From Chiridota heheva (lineage: Eukaryota; Echinodermata; Holothuroidea; Apodida; Chiridotidae): a stretch of DNA of 64,000 nucleotides. The position numbers were made by a program, and so were the translations under genes. The stretch is from NCBI GenBank assembly GCA_020152595.1, contig JAIGNY010003850.1, positions 1,620,001-1,684,000 of the forward strand. The letters are read 5' to 3'. Below, one piece after another: positions 24,340 to 36,094 of this stretch. A model generated the notes under the pieces. That model saw only the letters and a list, made by a program, of their open reading frames with translations, was not told the origin of the DNA and searched no databases. The first letter of the stretch is position 1, and each line of letters begins with the position of its first letter.

Positions 24340-26310
24340 GATTTTTTACTTTTTTTTTGTGAAATAAAGAATTTAATATCAAAATGGAGTTGAACAAGCA
24401 AGAGTTGAACTGTTTAATAATGATCAAATTTTCATCTTCATCAATAAACTTCACATAAAAATCTAATTAATGGGGATTTGTCTTTCCCCACCCTCTAGAA
24501 ACATCCACATCAAGATCCGGAAGAAAGATGCATTGGCCAAACTTTCAAAAAGTTGGGAAATGATTATATTCATTTCCGGACTGTGCAACCCCCTTCCCCC
24601 TCTCCTTACCCTTGAAAAATGTTGGCCCTGTACCCCAGTGCATCATACAATTTTCTCAATACTACAATCTCCATATGATGTTGAATTATCATCACAATTC
24701 CTTCAAGATAACTTCTTTTGCCTGTAGAATTGGTTTTGGAACTACTATAGGTTATCTTTCTCTGCATTTCTGAATAGTTTTCTTTTAAAACTTTGGTTAA
24801 TAGATCATCTTCCAAAAAGTATTTACAGAAAGTGATGAATATATTTGTTGTATTACATGTACAGTAGTTCGATCATTCCGGCACCGCTCATATTAAGTGA
24901 CAACATTACGACAAAATGCAAAAACAGCACTGTACTGTAGAAGATTATAAATTTTGATAAGTAAAATAGTAGTTAACCGTATAATTCATTTTGGTGTTGT
25001 TTTTGATATGAGGGTGTACAGGATTTTACACATTTTGTGTATAAATCCTTGAGAAAATGTTAACCTTTGATTTGCATATCAAAATTCTCTTCCAACGCAG
25101 TGCTGCTTTGTTATTTTTTTTTTGGGTGTGAGGTTGCTGTTCACAATTGCATGATATGTATTGCAAAAATGAGGAAAATATGAAAGGGAATATTTATGCA
25201 TATTTTGAAAATGTTCATGCGCTGCACAGCTTCTTAGAGACAAAATCTGGCAATCAAATTCAACATAAAAAAAATCAATTGCAGCAAGCCGCTTTGAAGA
25301 ATATGATTAGTATGATCACAACCGGAAATGTATATCCTGCCATTTTCTGTTGAAACTTATACCTTTTCTGTAATTAATGTCTCTGAGTTACAAAACAAGC
25401 CGCATCCACCATAGCAATGCGGTAACTTGGTTGGGGCAAACAAAACTCAAATCCGCAATCGTGCATTACCAATGCATTGACATTTAGATGTTCGCGAGGC
25501 CTGCCGTAAGCTTTGACCCATTTATAGCACTTCTTCGGATCTTTAGAGTTTTTAGCAAAAGGGATCAACAAAATTCAGTTTGCTAAGTGTTCTGGGTAAC
25601 AGCAATCAGATTTACAATTGCCTGCAGCGCAATTTTTGTTCACCATTTTGCCGTCACTCAGTCTGTGTGCAGAAATATGTTTTGTACAATAATATTGCAT
25701 TGACTGTATGAGTGCATGCCGCTAGTTAGCTGTAATAGACCAGTATTGCATAGGATGTTTGTAAAGTTAAGCAGATTTTGTTGCTAGACAAATTCATGCG
25801 GTGAATGGTTGAAAAAGCTGTCAATCATCTAATTCAGACAGGTTAATTGTGGATAGGCATGGGCGGAATTTGCCCACCAAAAGAGTAGATAGGCATAGGC
25901 GGAATTTGCCCACCAAAAAGTAATCACAAAATAAATTTGGCCTACAGAAAGTTGGGAGGGGCAAAAACATAAAATAACACTAGAATCACAAAAAATGACC
26001 ATACACAAGATAAAAGATAAAAATATTGGAAAAAGTGGAGGGTCCTTGCACCCCTTAATCTTACCAATACATGTGGTTAGGGGTGGGGGTTGATTTACAC
26101 TGTTAAACCCATGCTGGAATTGGTATGAGAGAGGGCACTGATTTGTCCTTCATATTTTTTTAACTGGTTGCCTCTCGTTAGCATGAGAATATATCAATAC
26201 GAGATTTTTTTATATATACATTTTTTTATGTGGTTTATATTAACAAACAAAATAATTCTTTATCTTTTCTACTTTTTATCTTTTATTCCTAACTTCTTGA
26301 ATTTTTTTTT
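24340..26310. other. Intron A, mostly unremarkable
   Basis: AT-rich sequence. A 38-bp direct duplication (GGATAGGCATGGGCGGAATT type) lies at about 25853-25925. Nothing else is supported. Confidence 0.4.
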
Positions 26311-26314
26311 ACAG

Positions 26315-26447
26315 ATCTAGTTCAGAGAGCGTAGAAACTAGAGACATTACCACCCGGAAAGGAGAAGATCATCTAGAAAGTGTGAAGATTGTCGATCTGG
26401 ACCTTATCGCAACGCTGGGAATGGGTGGATTCGGACGAGTTGAGCTG
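26315..26447 (+). CDS. PRKG1: PKG exon B: linker and glycine-rich loop of the kinase domain
   Basis: A long T-run and ACAG acceptor precede the exon and a GTAAAC donor follows. One base finishes the split Arg codon, then 44 codons run to a phase 0 end. The first half is a Ser/Glu/Arg-rich linker (SSSESVETRDITTRK) that I cannot match to a known PKG linker. The second half reads VDLDLIATLGMGGFGRVEL, the first kinase strands with the nucleotide-binding loop GxGxxGxV at residues 61-68 of the window-encoded protein. In PKGs this loop positions the ATP phosphates. The linker normally joins the regulatory region to the catalytic domain in the same chain. Confidence 0.95.
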
Positions 26448-26716
26448 GTAAACTTATGCATATGTCTATTATCTAATTGTTGTGTAATATAATTGTTGTG
26501 TGATTTATAGAGGGATTTCATCATGTAAATCTTAACTCCACTGGAAGCCATTTTGCAGGGCAGGGCAGGGCGTCTTTGCGTTTCATGTGCCTTCACACAG
26601 CTCAGTGACATCACACACACAACAAACATACTCCATGCTCACCTACCTACCAGTTCAGCGAATTTTACTGATTGCAGATTTTTTTTGTTCTCTTTCGATA
26701 TTACTTCATATTTTCT

Positions 26717-27065
26717 TTAACTCTTACTCTACCAGTACCTTTTTGAAAATTCGCCTGGGAGGCGGAGTCAAAAACGGGGCACCCAAAACAGCGATAATAT
26801 TTCCGCATGATAGAGTAAGGGTTAAGCACAGGCTGATTATTGAAGGGTATTCTTGTTTTCCAAGCAGCAGCATCGGCTCGTTTCGCTCCAGTGACCCCGT
26901 GGGCCGCCCACCAGGACCATGCTGCAAATATTTTCCAGTTGGCACACTTGTCGCGGGTTGATTAACCCTTAATCTACCAGCAGCTTTTTAAAAAAGTTGC
27001 CTGGGAGGCGGAGTCAAAGACCTTAAACGGTGATAATATTGTCGCGTGGTAGAGTAAGGGTTAAG
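26717..27065. mobile_element. TTAACCCTTACTCTACCAG element, copy 1
   Basis: Each unit begins with TTAACCCTTACTCTACCAGC (here TTAACTCTTACTCTACCAGT) and ends GGTAGAGTAAGGGTTAA, an inverted repeat. Two units of about 108 bp flank a spacer containing CACAGGCTGATTATTGAAGG and GGGCCGCCCACCAGGACCAT. It starts 270 bp after exon B. Confidence 0.8.
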
Positions 27066-28185
27066 GTTTATATCTTCACCGGGAATATGAAGAGTAACTT
27101 TTACATAATTATGCAATAATGCTTCCATGCTCCAGAGGGGGCACTCTGCCATTTTAACTTTCATTTGTGCCATTCTTCTAATCTAATATTTGATTTTGGG
27201 TGGAATCTTTTCAGAGTCATTCTTAATATGAAAATTGATAATGAAGTATAATGTTTAGCTTGACTGCTCAAGGTTCATTCTGAATTTTATGAATGGAAGA
27301 AAACCTGGTTTCAGATCTCTGGTGCATTTGGTTGGTTTTATCCCTTTTTACCCACATGCAGCCTCGCAATTTGCCATCTGATATTGCATTTCATTAATCA
27401 TTTCCAAACATCAAAGTTACAAATGATTTGGTGTAAAAAAAGACACTAATAAGAATGAAAAATCATACACATGATTGACTATGCATGCTTTTCGGAAATA
27501 ATTTATGAGAAGTAATTTTGTAAAGAGGTGGGTGCTTCATGTATATACGTTTTAACTACTTTTGATGTGAATTTAAAGGCATTTACATTAGTTTAAATGC
27601 CCTAGCAGGATAAGCTTTGTCATGGTTTAGTGATGGTCTTATTACTTCCACGTTTAATTTTATGAAGTAAAACTTTAATGAAGATTATCTTGTTTGATTG
27701 AGTGTATTGAAAATCGTCTGGAATAGTCGTTAAATTTTTCAAACACTAAAATTTCCCACTTTGTGCTCATCAAAGTTTCAATGTTTTAAAAATTGTCATA
27801 GTTTTCCTTCTAGATCTATTTAGCAGTGTGCATTCCTTAAGTGGCCCATCTTTGAGGAGAGGGAGTAAACTAAATTTACGACTCTTTTCTTGAAAGAAAC
27901 TTGCAAGATTTTTCACTTCCTGTTAACATTTTATGGATGCTTAAGATTAAGTACATGGTTTATATGGTGTTAAAACAGCCATTTCTGTATCTGTTGACAG
28001 TGTAGACAGTTATGATGGCATTTTGGGAAGCACTTTGTGCTCCCAATTATTATTCTTTGGACATATATACATATATGAATGTGTAGAAGTAACTTGAGCT
28101 AAAATGCTTTGAAACCATGAAAACAGCAAAAACGTTTATCAAAATGGATTAAACATTGACTATTTTACAGTGGTTTTAAATCTCA
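27066..28185. other. Intron B sequence, nothing recognised
   Basis: AT-rich; no coding or repeat feature supported. Confidence 0.35.
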
Positions 28186-28380
28186 GGCATCAGTTTGCAT
28201 ATTTTATCTACATCTCAGGCATCGATTTGCATATTTGATCTACATCTAAGGTATCAATTTGCATATTTTATCTACACCTCAGGCATCAATTTGCATATTT
28301 CATCTACATCTCAGGCATCAATTTGCATATTTTATCTACATCTCAGCCATCAATTTGCATATTTTATCTACATTTTGTTA
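28186..28380. repeat. 32-bp minisatellite, about six copies
   Basis: Units read CATCTCAGGCATCAATTTGC followed by ATATTTTATCTA. The octamer ATTTGCAT, identical to the POU octamer core, occurs once per unit. Confidence 0.85.
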
Positions 28381-28717
28381 TGTGTTACAGTGCAACCGTG
28401 GTATTTTCTTTTGTAAATCCTTTGTTTTGAAAATGTCTTCAATTTTTGATTTAGCAATTCTGTCCAAAAGTTTAGGTCTTTACCATACCCTGAAGCAATT
28501 TCTAGCAGAAATAGACTTTCACATCCTTTTCAGTGACTAAGATATAGAATATAAATCTATAGAATTGAATACAGATTTTGAGCTGCCTGCCCAGTAACAC
28601 ATCACAAGTTTCGCATAGATTAAAAATCAATCAAACTTTGATCAGCCATAACTCAAAAACTAAAAGTCCTATTTACAGAATTTAAAAACTGATCTGCTCA
28701 GATTTAGAAGGATTAGT

Positions 28718-29649
28718 TCAGGGGTCAAGCAAGTTCATCTTATATGAAAAAGGGCTTCAAAAGAAACAAAATAATGAAGAAAGCATTCAAAAATCTTATT
28801 CCATTAAAGGATTAGTTCAGGGGTCAAGCAAGTTCATCTTATATGAAATAGGGCTTCAAAAGAAACAAAATGATGAAGAAAGCATTCAAAAATCTTATTC
28901 CATTAAAGGATTAGTTCAGGGGTCAAGTATGTCCATCTTATATGAAAGAGGACTTCAAAAGAAACAATATGGTAAAGAAAGCATCCAAAAATCTTATTCC
29001 ATTAAAGGATTAGTTTAGATGTCAAGCAAGTCCATTGTATATGAAAGAGGAACTCAAAAGAAACAAAATGGTGAAGAAAGCATTCAAAAATCTGACTCCG
29101 TTAAGGAGATATTGAAAGTTGGAAGTTCTGTCCTACCTGTGTAGAAATGACTGGTGTAGTAAGTCTACTATGTATGGAGTTTTAAACCATTTGGGTAGAA
29201 ACGACTGAAATCAGACTAGTTGTGATGTCACATATGCAGATTCCTCAAAGGTTTATACATATTCATGTATCATATTTTGTCCTGCGATTTTGTGGCTTAA
29301 AAACATTTGATATGACAGGAAGGTAGTAAAACATAATCTAGTAAGGGTAATTTTGATTTACCACCTGAAGAAAATTTGAGGAAATATAATTCAAATTGTA
29401 AACAAGTTGAATACATTTTATTTAGAATACATTAACAATTGATAAGAATGTGAGGATGAGGGTGTCAACCTTCTGCAGTAGATTTACCAATACCAGTCAT
29501 TTCTTTCTACACAGGTGAGATATAACTTCAAACTTAAATATCCTGTTGATGGAAGAAGATTTTTAAATGCTTTCTTCACTATTTTTTTTTTTTTTGAGTT
29601 TCTCTTTCACATAAGATCAACTTGCTGGACCACTGAACTAATCCTTTAA
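28718..29649. mobile_element. MITE-like element, copy 1, left arm multiplied
   Basis: The left arm, starting AAAGGATTAGTTCAGGGGTC and running through CATCTTATATGAAAGAGGAC to AAAATCTTATTCCATTAAAG, occurs four times in tandem at about 28718, 28805, 28904 and 29004. One inverted right arm ends the element (29540-29649, TGAACTAATCCTTTAA). The interior holds GACTGAAATCAGACTAGTTG and TTGTGGCTTAAAAAC and no reading frame. Confidence 0.85.
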
Positions 29650-29904
29650 TACTCTTCCAATCAAAAGTAGAAATTGCTTCAGGTCCGAAGACAGTAAGGA
29701 TATAATGTGAAAAATTAACGAAATTAATGAGCGTGAATAAATCAAATCAATTCATTTGTGATATACCCCATCATCAAACGCCGACACAGTATTTGTTTAT
29801 GAATTGTTATTTATTTTTTTTTTTTGGCTGCTTAAATTGTAGTTGAAATAGAAAGTTGAGCATTGTTAAATTAAAAATGTTATTTTCTGCATGTGCACTA
29901 GATT

Positions 29905-30005
29905 TTTGGTTCGCATGAGAAGCATAGTGCGAACCTATGTAATGGCGATTTCATCCGTCCAGCTGTCCGTCCGGCCGTCCCCAGTTTTTCCTGAGATTTC
30001 CTCAG
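29905..30005 (+). mobile_element. Hairpin-ended repeat fragment with CCGTCC repeats
   Basis: GGTTCGCATGAGAAGCATAG with the following TGCGAACC forms a short hairpin, followed by GTCCGTCCGGCCGTCC. I recall similar starts in dispersed repeats of several marine invertebrates; the rest of the element is not delimited. Confidence 0.4.
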
Positions 30006-30706
30006 AAATGTTTTTTGAGAATTCCTCAGAAAATGTTAAAGTTTCTTCAGAGTTCCTCGGAAAAAGTTAAAAGTTTCTTCACATATCCTTATGGATGGTA
30101 AGAATTTCTTTATGGAAGGTTAGAATTTCCTTATAAAATGATAAAATGTTAAAGTTTTTTAGAGACACTTTAAACAGATTGAAGATTAATTTCCTTAAAA
30201 AGTCTACAAAACATTTGATTTTTCCTTAGAAGATAACTGTAGAATGATATAATTTTCCAATATTCTTCAGAGATCCTCAAGCATTTCTCTCGTAGCACTG
30301 GAGATTCAAAATCCTTAAAATTCCTCAAACTTTTTGGGAATCAACGGTTGTATCAGGCATGATTATTAAACTCTGCCTTTATTATTGTGGTCATTAGCAT
30401 AAAGTAACTACAGTATATAAACTGACCAGACTTTTTTACTTAGCATGCTTAGTCAGGGTGTGTGACAGGATGTGACTGCATATGGACATTGGGAGGGATG
30501 CCATATGGGACATGGATGGGGGCCATGCGGGACATATGATATTATATATACCATGCGGTATATCAGCCATAATTGTTTGACTTATTTAACTTTTTTTTTC
30601 TTATTCAACAGGACATTTGCATATAAGTTATTATATGAACTGACACTTTCATACATAGTATGCTCAATCAGGGACTGTGATAGCTAGGATGAGACTTCTT
30701 ATGGAG

Positions 30707-30777
30707 CCATTTTGTTTCTTTTGAAGTCTTCTTTCATAGAAAATGGACTTGCTTGACCCCTGAACTAATTCTTTAAA
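30707..30777 (-). mobile_element. Solo MITE right arm
   Basis: CATTTTGTTTCTTTTGAAGT to CTTGACCCCTGAACTAATTC matches the inverted arm of the AAAGGATTAGTTCAG family with no nearby left arm. Confidence 0.75.
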
Positions 30778-30842
30778 TCATTTTCAATGGTCCAAGTATG
30801 AGACCCATTTTTCAAAATTCTCACGAATGAGGAAAACAGGTG

Positions 30843-30912
30843 CCCTCACTTTGCATCAGAGAGGTCCTTTAAAGTCTTTGCACAGTCCAATTTCCTCTCT
30901 GTAGGTCCAATT
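30843..30912 (+). repeat. Duplicated copy of the exon C acceptor region
   Basis: This 70-bp segment aligns with 31194-31265 across the end of intron B. Both contain a CAGAGAG-TCCTTTAA block, a pyrimidine stretch and CTCTCTGTAGGTCCAA. The copy therefore carries an AG acceptor at 30903-30904 that is almost identical to the real one at 31254-31255. A reading frame from it soon meets a stop. Confidence 0.75.
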
Positions 30913-31195
30913 CAGGGAGTGCCCAGTGGTTGAGAAGTCAGTCTCGTTCTAAAAAGGCACTGGGATCGAATCTCAGCCAGAGCGTTGTGCAGTGTCCTTG
31001 AGCAAGACACTTTATCCTGTTTGTTCCAGTTCACTCGGCTGTGAAATGAGTACCAGTTTTAGGTGGGGAGTTAACCTGCGATGGACTGGTGTCCCATCCA
31101 GGAGTCAAGTACTCTCATCCGCTCATCACTATGGAAACCGGGTATAAGCACCGGCTTTATAAGCCCTGGAGGCTTAAAGAAATGTAAACAAAAAA
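30913..31195 (+). mobile_element. tRNA-derived SINE-like element
   Basis: GTGCCCAGTGGTTGAGAAGT fits a tRNA A box and GGGATCGAATCTCAGCC a B box. They are followed by the common SINE phrases CCTTGAGCAAGACACTTTAT and GATGGACTGGTGTCCCATCC, and the element ends in an A-rich tail near 31185. Confidence 0.75.
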
Positions 31196-31255
31196 TGTAA
31201 CTCACTTTTCAGCAGAGAGTTCCTTTAACAAATTAGTCCGATTTTCTCTCTGTAG

Positions 31256-31391
31256 GTCCAACTTACAAATACCAAGCAGACTTTTGCCTTGAAGTGCCTG
31301 AAAAAACACCACATCGTGGAGACGAGACAGCAGGAACATATCTATTCTGAGAAAAGATCATGTTTGAATCTAACAGTCCATTTATTGTCAA
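31256..31391 (+). CDS. PRKG1: PKG exon C: ATP-binding lysine and helix C, with a one-base frameshift
   Basis: The acceptor is CTCTCTGTAG and the donor is GTAAGT. Reading starts in phase 0 with VQLTNTKQTFALKCLKK; the Lys in FALK (residue 83) is the ATP-binding lysine. IVETRQQEHIYSEK follows, with the Glu of SEK (residue 102) as the helix C partner. After GAG AAA at 31349-31354 the frame slips by one base: PKG-like coding resumes in another frame as IMFESNSPFIVK. One base fewer than expected is present around the four A bases at 31352-31355. With that base counted, the exon joins exon D in the correct phase. Read literally, the message meets a stop in exon D. A homopolymer error in the assembly is the simplest explanation; a real null allele or a pseudogene are alternatives. 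All other exons are intact, which argues against a pseudogene. Confidence 0.93.
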
Positions 31392-31433
31392 GTAAGTAAT
31401 GACTTTTTTTGCCTTTGAATCCTTTCTCAAGTC

Positions 31434-31565
31434 AATAAACTTATTGGGTCTCCATGGTTACGGTGGTGCAAGCAAATGAGAATCAAGGACTTCTCCCGGA
31501 TGGGACACCGTTCCATCGCAGGTTTATCCAAGTAACACAGCTAGGTACTCATTTACAGCTGTTTG
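31434..31565 (-). mobile_element. SINE-like fragment in opposite orientation
   Basis: In reverse complement it reads GTAAATGAGTACCTAGCTGT, then CCTGCGATGGAACGGTGTCC and CATGGAGACC, matching the central and 3' part of the SINE at 30913-31195. It starts only about 40 bp after exon C, so the two copies face each other across the exon. Confidence 0.7.
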
Positions 31566-32210
31566 TAGTCTGTGTCAAGTGGATAAAAATGTTAGTATTT
31601 GAATATCCAGGGTTGTGATACTCCTTCCCAAAGTGTGGGGTGGGGTGGGGGGGATATGGGGCCATACTTTTCCTCCACAAAGTAGAGGACACAGTCCCCT
31701 GAATCCAATTTCTTGCATATGAGATTGTCCCTTTAACTGTGAACCACTGCATTTCTCAGAGTTCAAGTCACTATTTTCATTTATGGTACTTATCTATCTT
31801 TGCTTGTTTCTGTGTGCATTTCCTTTAAGTATCATCGAGGGATTCAAACCTGCCATTGGCAATTTCTTGGATGATCCTTCCATTAGATTAATCGCAAGAG
31901 GACGTGTGAAAACTTAATTTTGTTTACGAATAGCTAAGATTCAAACTGATAATTAACTTTTCTGTCAAAAATTTGGAGATAATGTTGATTTTTCCACGCA
32001 GTGCAAATTATTAATGTTTGTGTCATTGACAGGTTTTTGCCGATTTGCCCCTGTGGTTATGTTTGTTGTGGTCATTTGACTTTTTTGGTCCCCTTAAAAC
32101 ATACTCGGGTACATCTGGGACCCCCGAGCCTGGGTCCACGTAGTCAGGTAACATCTGACTGTAGTTTCTCCTATAGCCACTACATGGCTGCTATACACAG
32201 TCAGAAAATG

Positions 32211-32445
<235 letters not shown>

Positions 32446-32449
32446 ATAT

Positions 32450-33720
32450 GCATTGGCTTATTATAGAAGCGTAGATGAATTTCGACGCTACAAAACTAGG
32501 CCTCTCCACGATGATCGCATGTCAACTTTTGACAATGCCTTTTATCGTCATGGATCACTTTTACGTAATACAAATTAAATAGATATATGCAATGATACTA
32601 TATTAAGACGTTCACTTATGTTTTGTGTGTGAGTTTGATAAAGAAAACTGAAAAGTTGCATTTTGTATAAGAACCTTCGCTATACTGACAGCGCCTTGGA
32701 TAGATGTATCTATTTAGTTAAAAAGTTGTCGAACAATAAAGCGACGGTGCAGTCAACGTATGTATAGCATTAAATTGAACACTGCACGCATTTACTGACA
32801 AACATTTTCAAAATTGCAGTGCCCGCGCTCTCGGTGATACGCGCACTAATTGTGTACACGTTTCCTAAAGTGAGGGATTTGCGAAGTAATCGGAATGTCA
32901 TTTTTCCGTAATTTAGATGTTTTTTTACGCACAAAATGTTCTTCATTTCATTTGTAACATAGTTTGAAAGATACTTGAAATAAGTTTCAAGATGGTAATG
33001 AAATCAAAACCATAGCTCGTAAGTACTTTGTCAGTTTTGAGAAGGGTTTTCATTTCATGATTATGTTATTTGTTGTTGTCTGACGGTGGTTTTCAATGTT
33101 ACGAGTGTATTGTGCGCTGTCTCACTCAGTATGCAAGTATTGCCTTGCAAGTATAGTGCCCTGCTGAGTAAGGTGTTTATCTCACCAGGGTCCACGGGGC
33201 AACTTGCTCCCTTGCCCACCTGCATTGCATTCCTGTACATGACTCATCATATACTGTATGATATGGTTGAGAAAGTATGAATTTGAAGTTCAAGATGACA
33301 TATTTTGCGTGAACTGCTATTTTTCCCCAAGGTTTCTTTCCTCTTGGTTCATCAATGAGAGTAAATACTCTCCCCTTTTATGATCAGAAACAAATCAATT
33401 TTCATTTCGTCCTTGAATGAGAATATGAAGTGAGAAAAAATCTTCTTAAGTAATGAAAGCCATTAAAAGATACTGAAATAAAAAGATAATGGAATTTCTT
33501 TCCTTTAAGAAGTTTATAAGTACTGTTTCTTCATTAGATTGGAAGTGTGCATGTTTGCTGCGAGAAGTTTAACCACTGAAAAACGTTTTATAAAGAATTA
33601 AAATTCAAACAGATAAATTGAGTGAAAATTGTGTAATGTGATAATGTGTATCAAGCATATTAGTGTTTTCATATGAGAAGAGCAAAAATGAATCAAAATA
33701 ATATGATTTTCTTCTTGGTT
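32450..33720. other. Intron C sequence, nothing recognised
   Basis: AT-rich; no supported coding or mobile feature. Confidence 0.35.
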
Positions 33721-33722
33721 CA

Positions 33723-34187
33723 TTAACCCTTACTCTACCAGCACTTTTTTTGAAATGCGCTTGGGAGGTGGGGTCAAAGATGGGGCACCCAAAACGGCGA
33801 TTATGCATATATTTTTAAATTGGCACACTTGTCGCGGGTTGATTAACCCTTACTCTACCAGCACTCTTTTGAAAACTCCTTGGGAGGCGTGGTCAAAGAT
33901 AGGGCACCCAAAACAGGGATAATATTGCTGCGTGGAAAAGTAAGGGTTAAGCACAGACTGATTATTGAAGGGTCCTCTGTCTTCCGAGCAGCAGGGTCGG
34001 GCTCGTTCCGCTTCAGTGGGCCGCCCACCGGGACCATGATGCATATATTTTTGAGTTGGCACACTTGTCGCGGGTTGATTAGCCCTTACTCTACCAGCAC
34101 TCTTTTGAAAACGCGCTTGGGAGGCGGGGTCAAAGATGGGGCACCCAAAACAGCAATAATATCGCCGCGTGGTAGGGTAAGCGTTAA
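33723..34187. mobile_element. TTAACCCTTACTCTACCAG element, copy 2
   Basis: Three units or part units: one truncated (33723-33810), then GTTGATTAACCCTTACTCTA starting full units at about 33845 and 34078, each ending in GTAAGGGTTAA-like sequence. The spacer with GGGCCGCCCACCGGGACCAT lies between the last two, as in copy 1. Confidence 0.8.
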
Positions 34188-34945
34188 GGAGGAGATTTAT
34201 ATTCCTTACCTCCGCTGTCAAATTCCATTTTCAGTAATAAATCACTTCTTATATATTATTTTGTTGAATTAGAACGAAATGAGAATTTTTTTTTTAATTA
34301 ATAGAAGTCATTAAAAGATACATTGAGGCAGAAGATGATGAAAATTTTTCTGCAACATATTGTAAATTATAAGTAATGTTTCAACATTAGATTAGAAATG
34401 TTGCGTGCTTTCTGCGAAAAGTTGAATCAGTGAAATGATCGCTTCAGGATAATTCCTACTGCTTTGAAAACTCATTTTACTTACAAGAACTTGAAATTCA
34501 AACCAATAATTACAGTTTGGAGATAATGTTGATTAAGTCACGAAGTGCATGCTTATATTTTTGTCTATTTCATATGGGAATAGCAAAATTGAATCAAAAC
34601 ATAACCTTATCTTCTTGTTGGTTTATGATGGATGAAACATTAATATTCCTTACCTCCCACTGTCAAATTCCTTCATGAAAATAAATTTTTAGAATAAACA
34701 GTAATCATTAAAGTGAAAGATGATGGAAATTTTTCTGCATGCATATCTTAAAATATAAGCAAGGTTTCGACATTAAGATCAAAAGAGCATTATTTTCTTC
34801 TTGGTTCAGTAAGGAGGAGGCAAGGTTTCGACATTAAGATCAAAAGAACATTATTTTCTTTCGGGTTCATTAAGGAGGAGACATTTATATTCCTCACTTC
34901 CTGCTGTTAAATTTCATTTTCTGCTATGAATCACATCTTATGTTT
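34188..34945. repeat. Degenerate local repeats
   Basis: Three related blocks carry TATATTCCTTACCTCC and GTCAAATTCCATTTTC near 34197, 34645 and 34885. A 58-bp direct repeat (GCAAGGTTTCGACATTAAGA) lies at about 34757-34875. Confidence 0.6.
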
Positions 34946-34949
34946 AAAT

Positions 34950-36090
34950 TTTTAAAAGAGAAAGAAATGGGAAATTTTAAAGGAGTTGTGGTGCATGGCT
35001 TATGTTTATTTTTTTTGAAAGAGAAAGAAATGGGAAATTTTAAAGAGAAAGTTTTTTTTTTTGTTGACGTAACAATGCTTTTTTGACGATCTCAAACTTT
35101 AGTCAAAGGGAAAAACAAACAGTCAGTTATCATTGCAGTTAAAGAGAAAAAAAAACATTTTTTGTCATTTTTCAACAAATACTGGACAGAATTTATTTTT
35201 ATTCAAATATGATGCGTATTAGATAATAGTTTTCAACATATGTGAGTACTATTAATTTTTGCTGACTGGCTGAGGCGACACAAGTATTCACAAAAAGTAT
35301 CCCATTGACTTTAATGATAAAGTTTCTCCTCCAACATAGCAAAACCGTACTAAGCTCATACACAGTTACGTTGACTCTGACCTCAAGAATTAAAAGGAAT
35401 AATGAGGTGGAAGATGAAGGAAATATTTCTACAGCATACTTTAAATTATAAGGTTGCCACATTGGATAAAAAATATTAAATTTGAAAGTAAAAAATATAT
35501 CTTTTTCTTTGAAATAACAAAAGGCATTGAATGGTATTGATATTAAAGTTGATCAATTTTTCCCTAAATGATTGTAAATGAGTTATGAAATTTTCTGGAA
35601 GTTTTTGAATGGACATATTTTCCATGAGAAGATATTTTCCATTTAATCTTTGACATTACCAAATGTCATGCTTCTGTAATAATTTCTAGTGCATTTAGAA
35701 GATTTAAATAAAACAAAGTGTTTCGGATTTGTTCCAAACTTTCCAGTTTTTAAATATGACAGACAGATTTTGCGGTTTTCAAAAAATGCAAATTTTCATG
35801 TTTTCAAACAATTTTACTTGTAGTTTTCTCAAATTGAGGATTAAAATTTCTAGTTTACAAAAATTTCACTTTCCAGTTTTCAAGAAACAATAATTTGATT
35901 TCCAGTTTACAAAAAATGATTATTTAACTTTTCAGTTTTCAAAATATGATGGTTAGACTTCACAGTTTTCAAACCTATGTACAAAGCTTAACATGCAGCC
36001 ACATTTCAAGTATTCACATGTTTTGAAATATTGTGGAGAAGGTATTGGAATTGTATAGATATGTTGAGTCACAAGCAAGAACTTTATTAC
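34950..36090. other. Intron C sequence with CAGTTTTCAAA repeats
   Basis: AT-rich. At 35740-35975 short degenerate units of about 35 bp contain ACTTTCCAGTTTTCAAAA. Nothing else is supported. Confidence 0.45.
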
Positions 36091-36094
36091 GTTT

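Noticed and set aside
30917-30990. Functional tRNA gene
   Set aside because: The A and B boxes are those of a degenerate SINE head; no cloverleaf or terminator fits.
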